Of a stretch of DNA of 64,000 nucleotides, positions 26,545 to 35,028 are shown in pieces. Position 1 is the first letter of the stretch. Each line of letters opens with the position of its first letter. The notes under the pieces were generated by a model, which saw only the letters and a program-made list of their open reading frames with translations, made no database searches and had not been told where the DNA came from. The stretch is from Cytobacillus horneckiae (GTDB taxonomy: Bacteria; Bacillota; Bacilli; Bacillales; Cytobacillaceae): assembly GCF_002835735.1 (NCBI RefSeq), contig NZ_PISD01000031.1:39067-103066 (forward strand), read 5' to 3'. Position numbers and translations under genes: made by a program.

Positions 26545-27540
26545 ATGAAAAAAAGTAAATTTATGCTTTTTTTAGTATTAACATTTGCAGTGTCTGTGTT
26601 TTTAGCAGCTTGTGGTGGAGAAAGTAGTGAAAAAAGTTCCGGGTCAGATGGAAAAGGAGAAGAAAAACCAGATTTTATGAGTTTAGTAACCGGCGGCACT
26701 GGGGGTACATATTACCCATTGGGCGGTGCTTTTGCAGAAATTATTAGTGAGGAAACTGGGATTCAAACGAATGCAGAAGTTTCTGGTGCATCTGCAGAAA
26801 ATATGAATGCGATTAAAGATGGTAATGCAGAGATAGCATTCTCTCAAACTGATATTGCATCGTATGCCAAAGATGGTAAGCTAATGTTTGAAGGAGCACC
26901 AGTAGACAATGTAAGTGCAATTGGTACATTGTATCCTGAAACTATTCAAATTGTGACAACAGCAAAATCAGGAATTAAATCTGTTGAAGATTTAAAAGGA
27001 AAAAAAGTATCTGTCGGTGCACCAGGATCTGGTACAAATCCAAATGCAGAGCAAATTTTAGAGGTCTACGGTATGACTTTTGATGATATTCAAAAGCAAG
27101 ATTTATCATTTGATGAATCTACTGCCGGCATCCAAGATGGTACGATCGACGCCGCTTTTGTAACTGCCGGTACTCCAACTGGTGCGGTTGAAGGTTTATC
27201 TGCAACCGAAGATGTTGTCATTGTTCCAATTGAACAAGACAAAATCGATGCTATCATTGAGAAGTACCCTTACTATATTCAAGATGAAGTTCCTGCCGGT
27301 ACTTATAAGCTGGAATCTGCTGTGCCAACAGTAGCGGTTCAAGCTATGTTAGTCGTTTCAAATGATTTATCAACCGAAGTTGTTTATGACATAACTAAAG
27401 CTATTTTTGAAAACCTCGATAAGGTCGTGCATGATAAAGGGAAATTAATAAGTGCTGAAAATGCCGTAAATGGTGTTGGAATTGAGATTCACCCTGGTGC
27501 TCAAAAATACTATGATGAAAAGGGAATAAAGGCAGAATAA
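26545..27540 (+). CDS. TAXI-family TRAP transporter substrate-binding lipoprotein
   Basis: The 331-residue protein has a lipoprotein signal (SVFLAAC lipobox, Cys23) and then a Ser/Gly/Glu linker. The TAXI domain begins LVTGGTGGTYYPLGGAFAEII and continues with TDIASYAKDG, VEDLKGKKVSVGAPGSGTNPNAEQIL and DGTIDAAFVTAGTPTGAV. It delivers a small organic acid or amino acid (dicarboxylate or glutamate in studied cases) to the permease encoded at 28196-30154. AGGGGGATTATT precedes the ATG. Confidence 0.94.
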   Translation: MKKSKFMLFLVLTFAVSVFLAACGGESSEKSSGSDGKGEEKPDFMSLVTGGTGGTYYPLGGAFAEIISEETGIQTNAEVSGASAENMNAIKDGNAEIAFSQTDIASYAKDGKLMFEGAPVDNVSAIGTLYPETIQIVTTAKSGIKSVEDLKGKKVSVGAPGSGTNPNAEQILEVYGMTFDDIQKQDLSFDESTAGIQDGTIDAAFVTAGTPTGAVEGLSATEDVVIVPIEQDKIDAIIEKYPYYIQDEVPAGTYKLESAVPTVAVQAMLVVSNDLSTEVVYDITKAIFENLDKVVHDKGKLISAENAVNGVGIEIHPGAQKYYDEKGIKAE

Positions 27541-27578
27541 TAGGTATAAATAACTGAAAAATCATCCTTTTCAAATAA

Positions 27579-27622
27579 TCTGGCCGGTTGTGTCACCTCT
27601 AAATAGGTAATGCACCGGTCAG
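27579..27622 (+). terminator. Imperfect hairpin between binding protein and permease genes
   Basis: CTGGCCGGTTGTGTCACCT pairs imperfectly with GGTAATGCACCGGTCAG around CTAAATA. No T run follows. It probably protects or attenuates the transcript so that the binding protein is made in excess. Confidence 0.5.
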
Positions 27623-27675
27623 CTTCCTTTTAAGCTGTGGTTGTTATTTCAATTAATTACAGGCAGGGACCTAAT

Positions 27676-28203
27676 ATGGGAAGAATAAGACTTGGTAAAA
27701 AATTTTATATTATCGTTTTCTTGATTGTTTTTTCTATTTTAATAGTTATCTTTCTACCTTTGACTAATGCATTAGTATTTGAGTCTGTTAAGTCTGGTGA
27801 AGTAATTGCTTTTATTCCCATGAATAGGGGGAGCGATTTTAAAATTAAATATACCCACTCTATTCATCTTTCAGACGTAATTGAAAGCTATGCTATTACA
27901 GAAAAAAGAGATATTATGCAGTATGAACTTGAATATGAGGATTTTGCGATTGGAATGCCGAGTAATGCAGAAGGCGATGAAACTTTTGAACAAGCCGATG
28001 GAAAATATTATATCAAAAATATGTCTCGCCAGTTTCCATTTATAGATTTAAGAATTGGTAAGGTAAAAGCGAATCACAAGGTTATTTATGCCGAAAAGGA
28101 AATTAGGCTAGGAGACTATATTCAGCCTGGTACAGTGGTACGTATTAAAAATGAAAAGCTGAGTTACTTTAAGCAAGTGAAAGGAGTGAACATCATTGAC
28201 TGA
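27676..28203 (+). CDS. DUF1850 protein of a TAXI-TRAP operon
   Basis: With the ATG at 27676 the product is 175 aa: one N-terminal membrane segment (KFYIIVFLIVFSILIVIFL) and an exported DUF1850 domain with FKIKYTHSIHLSDVIESY and YEDFAIGMPSNAEG. DUF1850 genes almost always sit between the binding protein and permease of TAXI-TRAP systems; the role is unknown. The longer frame from 27637 has no ribosome site. Its stop overlaps the permease start by 8 bp. Confidence 0.82.
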   Translation: MGRIRLGKKFYIIVFLIVFSILIVIFLPLTNALVFESVKSGEVIAFIPMNRGSDFKIKYTHSIHLSDVIESYAITEKRDIMQYELEYEDFAIGMPSNAEGDETFEQADGKYYIKNMSRQFPFIDLRIGKVKANHKVIYAEKEIRLGDYIQPGTVVRIKNEKLSYFKQVKGVNIID

Positions 28204-30154
28204 TAAAGTTGAAACTTTATCTTTGGAAGAACAGCAAAAATTGCTTGAAAAATATGACCCGGAAGCGGGAACGAGAAAATTAGGGGGAGTAATAGGCTGG
28301 ATTGTTTTTATTGGCCTACTTGCTTTTTCCTTATTTCATCTTTATACCGGTGTCTTTGGAATGCTGACAGCACAGCTGCAGAGAACCATTCACTTAGGAT
28401 TCGCTTTAGGCCTGATTTTTTTGTTATTTCCAGCAAGAAAAAAAGATAGAGGAAAAAAGCATAAAATTGCTTGGTACGATTTCGTTTTAGCCATTATAGG
28501 AGTTGCTGTTTGCGCTTATTGGCCATTAAATATCGATGAACTAGTAATGAGAGCTGGACGATTGACTGAATTAGATTTTTATGTCGGTCTCTTAGCGATA
28601 TTGTTAGTTCTTGAAGCGACTAGAAGGGCAGTAGGGCTGCCGATAACTATAATTGCCGTAGCCTTTATTGTATATGCCATGCTTGGCCCGTACATGCCAG
28701 GTTTTATGGCACATAGAGGCTTAAGCTTGGAACGTCTTGTACAAACGATGTTTTTTACTACTGAAGGAATACTAGGTACACCATTAGGCGTTTCGGCAAC
28801 ATTTATCTTTTTATTTTTATTATTTGGTTCATTTTTAGTGAAAACTGGCGTTGGTCAATATTTCAATGATTTAGCTGTATCCATCGCTGGAAAAAGTACA
28901 GGCGGGCCAGCAAAGGTAGCGATTTTTTCCAGTGCCTTACAAGGTACGATTAGTGGAAGCTCAGTTGCAAATGTTGTAACCTCAGGCTCCTTTACCATAC
29001 CGATGATGAAAAAATTAGGTTATAAAAAAGAGTTTGCTGGCGCTGTCGAAGCAACGGCTTCTACTGGCGGTCAAATTATGCCTCCAATAATGGGCGCTGC
29101 TGCCTTTCTGATGGTCGAATTTATTGGTGGAGGCATTACATATTGGGATATTGCCAAAGCAGCTGCGATACCTGCATTATTATACTTTGCCGGCGTATGG
29201 ATGATGACACACTTTGAGGCAAAGCGCCTTGGATTACGAGGGTTAAGAAATGATGAAATGCCAAATCGTAAGGAAGTTTTCAAGAAGATATATCTTTTAC
29301 TACCGATTTTAGCTGTAATTATATTATTAATGAGTGGCATGAGTGTCATTCGTGCAGCGTTATGGTCAATTGTTATAACTATTCTAGTCAGTATGATTCG
29401 AAAAGATACAAGAATCTCGTTTAAAGATGCAATTGATGCGCTAGTAGATGGAGCACGAACAGCGTTAGGTGTAGCAGCAGCCACTGCATGTGCGGGTATT
29501 ATTGTTGGTGTTGTTGTAAAAACGGGATTAGGATTGAAAATGGCAAATGGGCTGTTAGAATTTTCAGGTGGATTATTATTGCCTACTCTAATGTTAACAA
29601 TGGTTGCAGCAATAATTCTCGGAATGGGATCGCCTACTACGGCAAATTACGTAATCACGTCAACCATAGCCGCACCGGCCATTATTCTTTTAGGTGTTCC
29701 TGATCTATCTGCACATTTATTTGTCTTCTATTTTGGTATAGTTGCTGATATTACGCCGCCAGTTGCGCTTGCAGCCTTTGCAGCAGCAGGTGTGTCAGGA
29801 GGAGATCCGATAAAAACGGGAATAAGTGCTTCAAAACTAGCCATTGGTGCTTTCATCATACCTTATATGTTTGTATTATCACCGCAGCTATTAATGATAG
29901 ATACAACGTGGTATGAATTAATCTGGGTTGTCTTTACTGCTCTAGGGGGCATGATGGCAATAGGCGCCGGTGTTATCGGTTACTGGTTAAGAAAGCTAGC
30001 GTGGTATGAGCGAATATTAGGAATTGTTGGCGGACTACTTTTAATATATCCAGAAGGTATTTCGGACACAGTAGGATTAGTACTATTTATTCTTTTAGTT
30101 GGTATGCAAATAATCTTCAAAAAAGAAGCAGGGCAAAAAGTTCATCAAGCATAA
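28196..30154 (+). CDS. TRAP transporter fused permease (DctQ-DctM type)
   Basis: The 652-residue integral membrane protein has the small-subunit (4TM) part in residues about 35-150 and the large (12TM) DctM-like part after it. The signatures are SGSSVANVVTSGSFTIPMMKK, ATASTGGQIMPPIMGAAAFLM, GMGSPTTANYVITS and VADITPPVALAAFAAAG. It imports the TAXI ligand driven by an ion gradient. A TTG start is inferred because AAAGGAGTG lies 7 bp upstream and no ATG is near. It ends the operon. Confidence 0.93.
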   Translation: MTDKVETLSLEEQQKLLEKYDPEAGTRKLGGVIGWIVFIGLLAFSLFHLYTGVFGMLTAQLQRTIHLGFALGLIFLLFPARKKDRGKKHKIAWYDFVLAIIGVAVCAYWPLNIDELVMRAGRLTELDFYVGLLAILLVLEATRRAVGLPITIIAVAFIVYAMLGPYMPGFMAHRGLSLERLVQTMFFTTEGILGTPLGVSATFIFLFLLFGSFLVKTGVGQYFNDLAVSIAGKSTGGPAKVAIFSSALQGTISGSSVANVVTSGSFTIPMMKKLGYKKEFAGAVEATASTGGQIMPPIMGAAAFLMVEFIGGGITYWDIAKAAAIPALLYFAGVWMMTHFEAKRLGLRGLRNDEMPNRKEVFKKIYLLLPILAVIILLMSGMSVIRAALWSIVITILVSMIRKDTRISFKDAIDALVDGARTALGVAAATACAGIIVGVVVKTGLGLKMANGLLEFSGGLLLPTLMLTMVAAIILGMGSPTTANYVITSTIAAPAIILLGVPDLSAHLFVFYFGIVADITPPVALAAFAAAGVSGGDPIKTGISASKLAIGAFIIPYMFVLSPQLLMIDTTWYELIWVVFTALGGMMAIGAGVIGYWLRKLAWYERILGIVGGLLLIYPEGISDTVGLVLFILLVGMQIIFKKEAGQKVHQA

Positions 30155-30163
30155 TTTTAGTCT

Positions 30164-30192
30164 AGGGGTGTCCCAATTGGGACATCTCTTTA
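30164..30192 (+). terminator. Terminator of the TRAP operon
   Basis: GGGTGTCCCAATTGGGACATCTC is a near-palindrome with TTTAT after it, 10 bp behind the permease stop. Confidence 0.8.
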
Positions 30193-30200
30193 TGTGGTTC

Positions 30201-30425
30201 TTAACTTATTTGTTGATAATCGGGCCTATTAATAGGTGAAATTGACATAATTTGTAACGTTTGAAATATCCGCATCTGCTTGCGCGTTAAACAATAGGCA
30301 AGTAAATGGCTTCCTTTTATTTCTTTTACCAATATTCTTCGATGAGTAAATGCTTTTCTTTTGGATAGATAAATAATTTCAACAGGGATTTTCTCCTTCA
30401 TTGACTTGTATAATAGACTTTTCAT
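30201..30425 (-). CDS. Small WYL-like domain protein
   Basis: The 74-residue protein is essentially one WYL-like unit: IPVEIIYLSKRKAFTHRRILVKEI, then AYCLTRKQMRIFQTLQIMSISP. WYL domains bind ligands or nucleic acid in regulators; stand-alone forms exist in Bacillaceae with unknown role. No HTH is present. AGGTGG precedes the start on the minus strand. It is the last host gene before the prophage attachment site. Confidence 0.7.
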   Translation of the reverse strand: MKSLLYKSMKEKIPVEIIYLSKRKAFTHRRILVKEIKGSHLLAYCLTRKQMRIFQTLQIMSISPINRPDYQQIS

Positions 30426-30516
30426 AAAGAAACACCACCTAAAATATTTAACTTTATTGTATGCGAACTTATGTTCTGTGTCAATAGAAATTACCTGTAA
30501 TATTTATAAAAATGAA

Positions 30517-30545
30517 TTGACAAATTAATAAAATAGTAGTATATT
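30517..30545 (+). promoter_or_regulatory. Sigma-A promoter of tRNA-Val
   Basis: A consensus TTGACA at 30517-30522 and TATATT at 30540-30545 are separated by 17 bp and lie about 35 bp before the tRNA. Confidence 0.85.
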
Positions 30546-30579
30546 TTTAATTGTTCTCAATAAGGACATTATACATACC

Positions 30580-30652
30580 GATTCCGTAGCTCAGCTGGGA
30601 GAGCGCTACCTTGACAGGGTAGAGGTCGCTGGTTCGAACCCAGTCGGAATCA
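30580..30652 (+). tRNA. tRNA-Val (anticodon GAC)
   Basis: A complete cloverleaf is visible. The acceptor is GATTCCG/CGGAATC with discriminator A, and the D arm is GCTC...GAGC. The anticodon stem CTACC/GGTAG holds the loop TTGACAG, with anticodon GAC. The T arm is CTGG-TTCGAAC-CCAG. No CCA is encoded. A prophage integrase gene follows on the 3' side, so the tRNA 3' half is the probable attachment site. Confidence 0.95.
30624..30652. other. Probable attL within the tRNA-Val 3' end
   Basis: Tyrosine integrases commonly use the T-arm and acceptor end of tRNA genes. The integrase gene lies 132 bp away. No second copy of this tRNA end occurs in the window, so attR is outside and the exact core cannot be defined. 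Confidence 0.6.
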
Positions 30653-30668
30653 TACTAATCAACGTTGA

Positions 30669-30714
30669 AATGGCGCTATTCCTAGATTATCTGGAGTAAC
30701 GCCATTTTCTTTTT
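30669..30714 (+). terminator. Terminator after tRNA-Val
   Basis: AATGGCG pairs with CGCCATT, with an inner TATTCC/GGAGTA stem, followed by TTCTTTTTT. Confidence 0.85.
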
Positions 30715-30723
30715 TGACAATAT

Positions 30724-30780
30724 GGGCAACGATTGGGCAACGTTTTTTATTTTTCATTATTTGAGCAACTTTTGGGCAAC
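30724..30780. repeat. Paired GGGCAAC repeats, candidate integrase arm-type sites
   Basis: GGGCAAC occurs at 30724-30730, 30735-30741 and 30774-30780, with GAGCAAC at 30763-30769. All are in the same orientation. Each pair is spaced 11 bp and the pairs are 28 bp apart. They lie between the tRNA and the integrase stop, the usual place for arm-type binding sites. Confidence 0.65.
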
Positions 30781-30783
30781 AAG

Positions 30784-31917
30784 CTAATTGTTAATAAGAT
30801 TATCCATTGCTTTAACTGCTTCAAGTTGCATATTTTCCGATACATGCGAATATATATCTAATGTAATAGCCACTCTACTGTGTCCAAGTCTTTCGCTAAT
30901 TACTTTTATGTTTACACCATTTTCTAAGAGAAGTGTAGCGTACGTATGACGTAAATCATGGAATGTTATTTTGGGTAACTTAGCTTTTTCAGTCAAACTA
31001 TAGAATGACCTTAATAAGTTCCTCGGATTTATAGGTGTACCTGTTTCAGTGCATATTACTAAGTTGTTATCCTGATAAATATCATCATATTTCTTTTTAT
31101 CGTTGTCTAATTTGTGCTTAAGTTTCATCAATAAGTTCATAGTTGAATCAGAAACATTTATGGTTCTCTCGCTATTTTCGGTTTTTGTGCTATTGATTAT
31201 TTCTTTTCCGTCATGGGAAAGTACTTGTCTAATGCTAATAGTAGATTTTTCAAAGTTTACGTTATCCCATGATAAGCCAAGGATTTCTTGTTGTCTCATT
31301 CCAGTATTTAATGCAAGGTGAAATACTGGGTAGTACTGATACTCTTTGGCTAAACTTAGAAAAGTATTTACTTCGCCTATATTCCAAACTTTTATTTCAC
31401 TTTTACTTTTCTTCTTTTGAGGTAAGATTAATTTTACACATGGGTTCTTCTTTATTAATTCAAAGTCGACCGCATAATCAAGAGAAGTTTTTAGAATTCT
31501 AACTGTTTTCCCTATAGTGGCTGGTGCATAGTCAGATAAATTCATTTTGTTAATTATTTTATTTTGAATATCAACTTTAGTTATATCAGAAATGTAAATG
31601 CCTCCAATATACGGGATAATATACTTGCGAATATAATCTTCATAAACCTTTGAGGTTTGTTTACCTATGTTATTATGAGCTTTTTTTGTTTCAAGCCAAT
31701 CTATGATAAAGTCTTTGACAAGGATTTTAGATGATTTAATTAAAATCCCTTCATTAAAATCTTTTTCCGCTGCTATCATAGCTTTCCTTGCCTCAGTCTT
31801 GTTTTTAAATCCGCTTTTCTTCTTTTGTTTTCTCCTACCTGTTATAGGATCTTTTCCAACCTCAATAGCATAAAACCATTTTCCAGTTCTTTTGTCTTCA
31901 TGGACTGAGCCTGCCAT
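30784..31917 (-). CDS. Phage integrase, tyrosine recombinase
   Basis: The 377-residue protein has three parts. Residues 1-55 (GSVHEDKRTGKWFYAIEVG) form an AP2-like arm-binding domain, about 60-165 the SAM-like core-binding domain, and 180-377 the catalytic domain. Catalytic residues are visible: Arg in NTGMRQQEILGLSW, HxxR in FHDLRHTYATLL, the second His in LGHSRVAIT, and Tyr in LDIYSHV. It catalyses site-specific integration at tRNA-Val. The next gene on the same strand is the repressor (15 bp apart). Confidence 0.95.
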   Translation of the reverse strand: MAGSVHEDKRTGKWFYAIEVGKDPITGRRKQKKKSGFKNKTEARKAMIAAEKDFNEGILIKSSKILVKDFIIDWLETKKAHNNIGKQTSKVYEDYIRKYIIPYIGGIYISDITKVDIQNKIINKMNLSDYAPATIGKTVRILKTSLDYAVDFELIKKNPCVKLILPQKKKSKSEIKVWNIGEVNTFLSLAKEYQYYPVFHLALNTGMRQQEILGLSWDNVNFEKSTISIRQVLSHDGKEIINSTKTENSERTINVSDSTMNLLMKLKHKLDNDKKKYDDIYQDNNLVICTETGTPINPRNLLRSFYSLTEKAKLPKITFHDLRHTYATLLLENGVNIKVISERLGHSRVAITLDIYSHVSENMQLEAVKAMDNLINN

Positions 31918-31932
31918 AAGATATCTCCTTTC

Positions 31933-32580
31933 CTAAAATGAAGGTGGTTCGCCCCACCAGCCCTTTTCTTTCAACGATTTTTCATACTCTCCTTTAATTG
32001 TTTCAATAATAATTTTCTTACTTTCTTCATTAAAGTCAGAAATATCTCTTTTAAACATCTGAGTGAAAAAATCATAATCAGCCTTATTTTTACTCATTTT
32101 CATTACTAAGGTGTGTAAATTGTTTATTACATCTGTAAAAGTATCAATATTCTTATCAATAAAAAAAGCTAGCTCACGTTTAATTTCTTCATTTCTTTCG
32201 TGTAATTTTTTTTCGATTGAATCTAACCACTCCATTTGCTGCTCATATTGCTCTATTTGTCCTTCTAGTAAACGCTCCTGATAATTTGGGTCGTTTAATT
32301 GATCAATCTCATTTTTAATCCAGGCTTCTTCAGCTAATTTTCTATTTGGAGTTTCAATTTGGTAAACATTGTAAAGGAAATCATCGATTGCTTCACGTTT
32401 ATGTCCTAAATGTAAAAAGATATTAACTAAGATTAGAGGGTCAGGGTTTTTAATTAACCCTCTTTCTAGCTGTGAAATATAGGTTGGTGCTTTGTTTATC
32501 AATCTGGATAATTCTCTCGATCCTATTCCTTTTTTCTCTCTAAGATTTTTGATATCTATTGCTAAATTTGGTTCTTGCAT
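31933..32580 (-). CDS. CI-like phage repressor, XRE-family HTH
   Basis: The start at 32580 is chosen because GGAGG lies 5 bp before it, giving 215 aa. Residues 8-60 hold an XRE helix-turn-helix (LREKKGIGSRELSRLINKAPTYISQLERG). The rest is helical and charged with no S24 peptidase motif, so RecA-driven self-cleavage is unlikely. Alternative induction routes (an antirepressor or a protease) would be needed. It is divergent from the Xis-like gene, with operators in between. Confidence 0.85.
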   Translation of the reverse strand: MQEPNLAIDIKNLREKKGIGSRELSRLINKAPTYISQLERGLIKNPDPLILVNIFLHLGHKREAIDDFLYNVYQIETPNRKLAEEAWIKNEIDQLNDPNYQERLLEGQIEQYEQQMEWLDSIEKKLHERNEEIKRELAFFIDKNIDTFTDVINNLHTLVMKMSKNKADYDFFTQMFKRDISDFNEESKKIIIETIKGEYEKSLKEKGWWGEPPSF

Positions 32581-32667
32581 AATATCCTCCATAGTCCAAT
32601 CTGTAGTATGTGTAAATCATACCACACAAAAAACATAAAAAAAATTGTAAATTATTATTGTTATTTG

Positions 32668-32706
32668 TTTACATGCTTCAATTTACATGCTACAATCAAT
32701 TTACAC
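32668..32706 (+). promoter_or_regulatory. Early promoter with tandem operator repeats
   Basis: TTTACA (32668-32673) and TACAAT (32691-32696) are 17 bp apart, a sigma-A promoter for the rightward early genes. Two 14-bp tandem copies TTTACATGCT(T/A)CAA fill 32668-32695 and cover the promoter. A third ATTTACA follows at 32699. A TGTGTAAAT sequence at 32609 may be a further site toward the repressor gene. Confidence 0.72.
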
Positions 32707-32727
32707 AAAGGAAAAGGAGGGGAATAA

Positions 32728-32913
32728 ATGGGACAAGAATTACCTGTAAAAGAAGTTTTAGATGTGGAAGATGTTCAGAAATATTTAGGGATAAGCAAAA
32801 ATTCTGCATATAATTTAGTATCTTCTGGTGACTTATACGCAGTCAAAATTGGCCGAAGATGGAAGATTTCTAGAAAAGTATTTTTAAATTGGTTAAACGG
32901 AGAAAATAAATAA
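32728..32913 (+). CDS. Excisionase/MerR-like HTH protein
   Basis: The 61-residue protein is one winged-helix DNA-binding unit: VEDVQKYLGISKNSAYNLVSSGDLYAVKIGRRWKISRKVFLNWL. This is the helix-turn-helix of the Xis/'DNA binding domain, excisionase family' group. It is the first gene of the early transcript and is preceded by AAAGGAGGGGA. Roles could be excision directionality or early gene control; it is not next to the integrase. Confidence 0.82.
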   Translation: MGQELPVKEVLDVEDVQKYLGISKNSAYNLVSSGDLYAVKIGRRWKISRKVFLNWLNGENK

Positions 32914-32983
32914 AATAATTTAATAAACTTACATACTTATAGTTTCACCAAAATTACATAACCAAATTTATGGAGGTTACAAA

Positions 32984-33244
32984 ATGTTAAACAATCAATC
33001 ATTATCACAGGTTAACTATAATGATGCTCTACTCAATACGCAAAGGATGATTTTACTAACTGATTTTATCCTAAGCAGCAACTTAGAAGAGCAATACCTC
33101 CAACACCTTAGAGGTTTACAAAGAAACACGGAATGGCAAGAGTTTTATCCAGTTATTGCAGAAAGTATCCAGGAATATGACATATCAGATGAAGATATTT
33201 ATCAAGCAATACCAGCTTTAATCAAAGTACCAGCTTATTTATAA
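32984..33244 (+). CDS. Early hypothetical protein, 86 aa
   Basis: The ATG follows TGGAGGTTAC. The product is soluble and acidic, with NTQRMILLTDFILSSNLEEQYLQHLRGLQR and EWQEFYPVIAESIQEYD; it is largely helical. No domain is recognised. It is the second gene of the early operon. Confidence 0.7.
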   Translation: MLNNQSLSQVNYNDALLNTQRMILLTDFILSSNLEEQYLQHLRGLQRNTEWQEFYPVIAESIQEYDISDEDIYQAIPALIKVPAYL

Positions 33245-33275
33245 ACTAATAAACTTAAAAAGGTGAGGGAAACCA

Positions 33276-33608
33276 ATGAATAGACTAGTAGACTTAGCAA
33301 ATGTTAAAGCAAAGCGAAGCAATGATTTAAATGATTGTCATAAAAAATTCATCAAAGAAGCAGTAAATGCTAATAAAGAAATGGTAATTAACTCAATTAA
33401 GAATATGAAACAATTTGATCCGCATTTTGTTATTGAAACAGTTACTCTACAAATCATATCTTTAGCACTTGCTCAAAAGTCGCAGGAGGCTATTTTAGAG
33501 GACATTGCAGGCGGTTTTATATTTGACTTAAAGGATTCCCTTCACCGAGCATTTATGCGTGACAGTAACGTTTATCTGGCTTTAGGTGGTGAGTTAAATG
33601 TTGGCTGA
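33276..33608 (+). CDS. Early hypothetical protein, 110 aa
   Basis: The ATG follows AAGGTGAGGG. The protein is helical (VNANKEMVINSIKNMKQFDPHFVIETVTLQI) with a small C-terminal part. No catalytic motif is seen. It is part of the rightward early transcript. Confidence 0.7.
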   Translation: MNRLVDLANVKAKRSNDLNDCHKKFIKEAVNANKEMVINSIKNMKQFDPHFVIETVTLQIISLALAQKSQEAILEDIAGGFIFDLKDSLHRAFMRDSNVYLALGGELNVG

Positions 33609-33682
33609 TTAATTTGTCGTGTCTTAATGTTGTACATGCCATATGATAAATAAAATAAATTAATTAAAAGGGAATATAAATT

Positions 33683-33979
33683 ATGACTAAAACAAAAGAC
33701 ATGATAACAGTAGAGGAATCACAATTAAAAAATTTACATATAGCTGAGGATGCTTTACACAAGGTATTAGGATATTTTAATACCGAGGAGAAGATTGATT
33801 CGTTTTTAAGTTTTTTACATGGCGACAAGGCGGAATTAAACGACCAAATAGATTTGCTCATATTAAAAGTATTAACAGGGAGATTAAAGTATGAACCTGA
33901 AGAATACAACTACCACAGATATCCCACAACAGAAGAGATTTTTGGAGAAGAGAATGATTTTCTGGGGGAGGAAAACTAA
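33683..33979 (+). CDS. Early hypothetical protein, 98 aa
   Basis: AAAGGGAATA precedes the ATG. The protein is acidic and helical, with no known motif (VEESQLKNLHIAEDALHKVLGYF). Its stop overlaps the next start (TAATG at 33977-33981), so the two genes are coupled. Confidence 0.7.
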   Translation: MTKTKDMITVEESQLKNLHIAEDALHKVLGYFNTEEKIDSFLSFLHGDKAELNDQIDLLILKVLTGRLKYEPEEYNYHRYPTTEEIFGEENDFLGEEN

Positions 33980-34371
33980 TGACTAAAGTCCATGATTTTA
34001 AGAAAGCTGTAGAACAAAAAGCAGAAAAGGAAAATAGAATTATTAAGTATAAAGGTAATTCCTCGGAAGATGAGATTACTAAAGCCTTTTATGACGTTAT
34101 TGTGAAGACTACTAATAGGTTAGTTAATCAAAATAAAAGGCAATCATACCTTTATGGCCTTGTTGAACATTTTATCGTACAGAATGAATTAGAAGATAAA
34201 TTCTTCGAGTTCCTTAAAGACGTAAGTGAGAATGAAGCGGTTGAAGAATATAAAGACGCAGAAAAACAGAAAGTTGATTTTTATCATATGACTTATGAAG
34301 GAAATGATTATATTCAAATTGATGATGAATATGGCTGGATGAAAGAAGAAAGAGGGATTGAAATAAATTAA
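33979..34371 (+). CDS. Early hypothetical protein, 130 aa
   Basis: Translationally coupled to the previous gene, behind GGGGGAGG. The protein is charged and helical, with YDVIVKTTNRLVNQNKRQSYLYGLVEHF and an acidic C-terminus ending DDEYGWMKEERG. No family is recognised. Confidence 0.7.
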   Translation: MTKVHDFKKAVEQKAEKENRIIKYKGNSSEDEITKAFYDVIVKTTNRLVNQNKRQSYLYGLVEHFIVQNELEDKFFEFLKDVSENEAVEEYKDAEKQKVDFYHMTYEGNDYIQIDDEYGWMKEERGIEIN

Positions 34372-34412
34372 GTTTTTATTTAGTTAATTAATATTTAATT
34401 ACATACAAACAA

Positions 34413-34450
34413 GACGAGCTTGTTCACTTTTGATAGTGATTGAGCTTGTC
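34413..34450. other. Long stem-loop in early intergenic gap
   Basis: GACGAGCTTGTTCACT pairs with AGTGATTGAGCTTGTC (with G-T pairs) around TTTGAT. It has no T run. It lies in a 223-bp gap between early genes; no gene was found in the gap. Confidence 0.5.
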
Positions 34451-34594
34451 AGTTTCGCTATATTAAAAAATTATATGCACATAAACTTATTAATCCATAT
34501 TAGTATTTTACAAATAAAATAATTAAATGTCAATAATAATATTCCTATAACCAAAGTTATATGGACAATAAAGCATCTGAGAGGAGGTGACATA

Positions 34595-34804
34595 ATGATT
34601 ATGCTAATTGCAACACAATACAAAAGGTTAATTAAAGACAAAGGCTACTCACAGGCTTACTCCGCTAAGGAGATTGGTATTAGTCCTTCCACATTAGGAG
34701 CCTTCATTAATGGCAAGGGAAGCTTATCTAAGGCTAAACAATATAGATTACATAGGTTATTAGAAATTGAAGATGAATATGGAAATTTGAATATTATTTT
34801 TTAG
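34595..34804 (+). CDS. Small HTH protein, 69 aa
   Basis: A strong site GAGGAGGTGAC precedes the ATG. Residues about 10-60 show a lambda-repressor-like HTH: RLIKDKGYSQAYSAKEIGISPSTLGAFINGKGSLSKAKQYRLHRLL. It is a probable Cro-like or middle-gene regulator, directly before the replication-like locus. Confidence 0.72.
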   Translation: MIMLIATQYKRLIKDKGYSQAYSAKEIGISPSTLGAFINGKGSLSKAKQYRLHRLLEIEDEYGNLNIIF

Positions 34805-34814
34805 GAGTGTAACG

Positions 34815-34994
34815 ATGAATTTTACCAAGAAAGACTTATTTTTTTGTTATGATGCCTTACTACATAGAAAAATTGCTGATAAAAACATTGAATTTGTCAC
34901 ATCAGCTATAAGCAACTCAAACAGAAGGTTTTGGTTATACATAAGAACTCCCTTAGTAAATCAGATTATTGATGAATATTTTAAGAGAGAATAA
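34815..34994 (+). CDS. Small hypothetical protein, 59 aa
   Basis: The ATG at 34815 follows TTAGGAGTG and lies 10 bp after the HTH gene. The protein begins MNFTKKDLFFCYDALLHRK and contains FWLYIRTPLVNQIIDEYF. The compact, well-spaced frame suggests a real gene of the same operon. Function is unknown. Confidence 0.65.
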   Translation: MNFTKKDLFFCYDALLHRKIADKNIEFVTSAISNSNRRFWLYIRTPLVNQIIDEYFKRE

Positions 34995-35028
34995 ATTATT
35001 TTTATGCAATTAAGCAAAGGAGATTGAG

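Noticed and set aside
28196..29703. Several frames of 70-140 codons on both strands within the TRAP permease gene
   Set aside because: They are shadows of a strongly supported membrane protein gene; none has its own ribosome site or family match.
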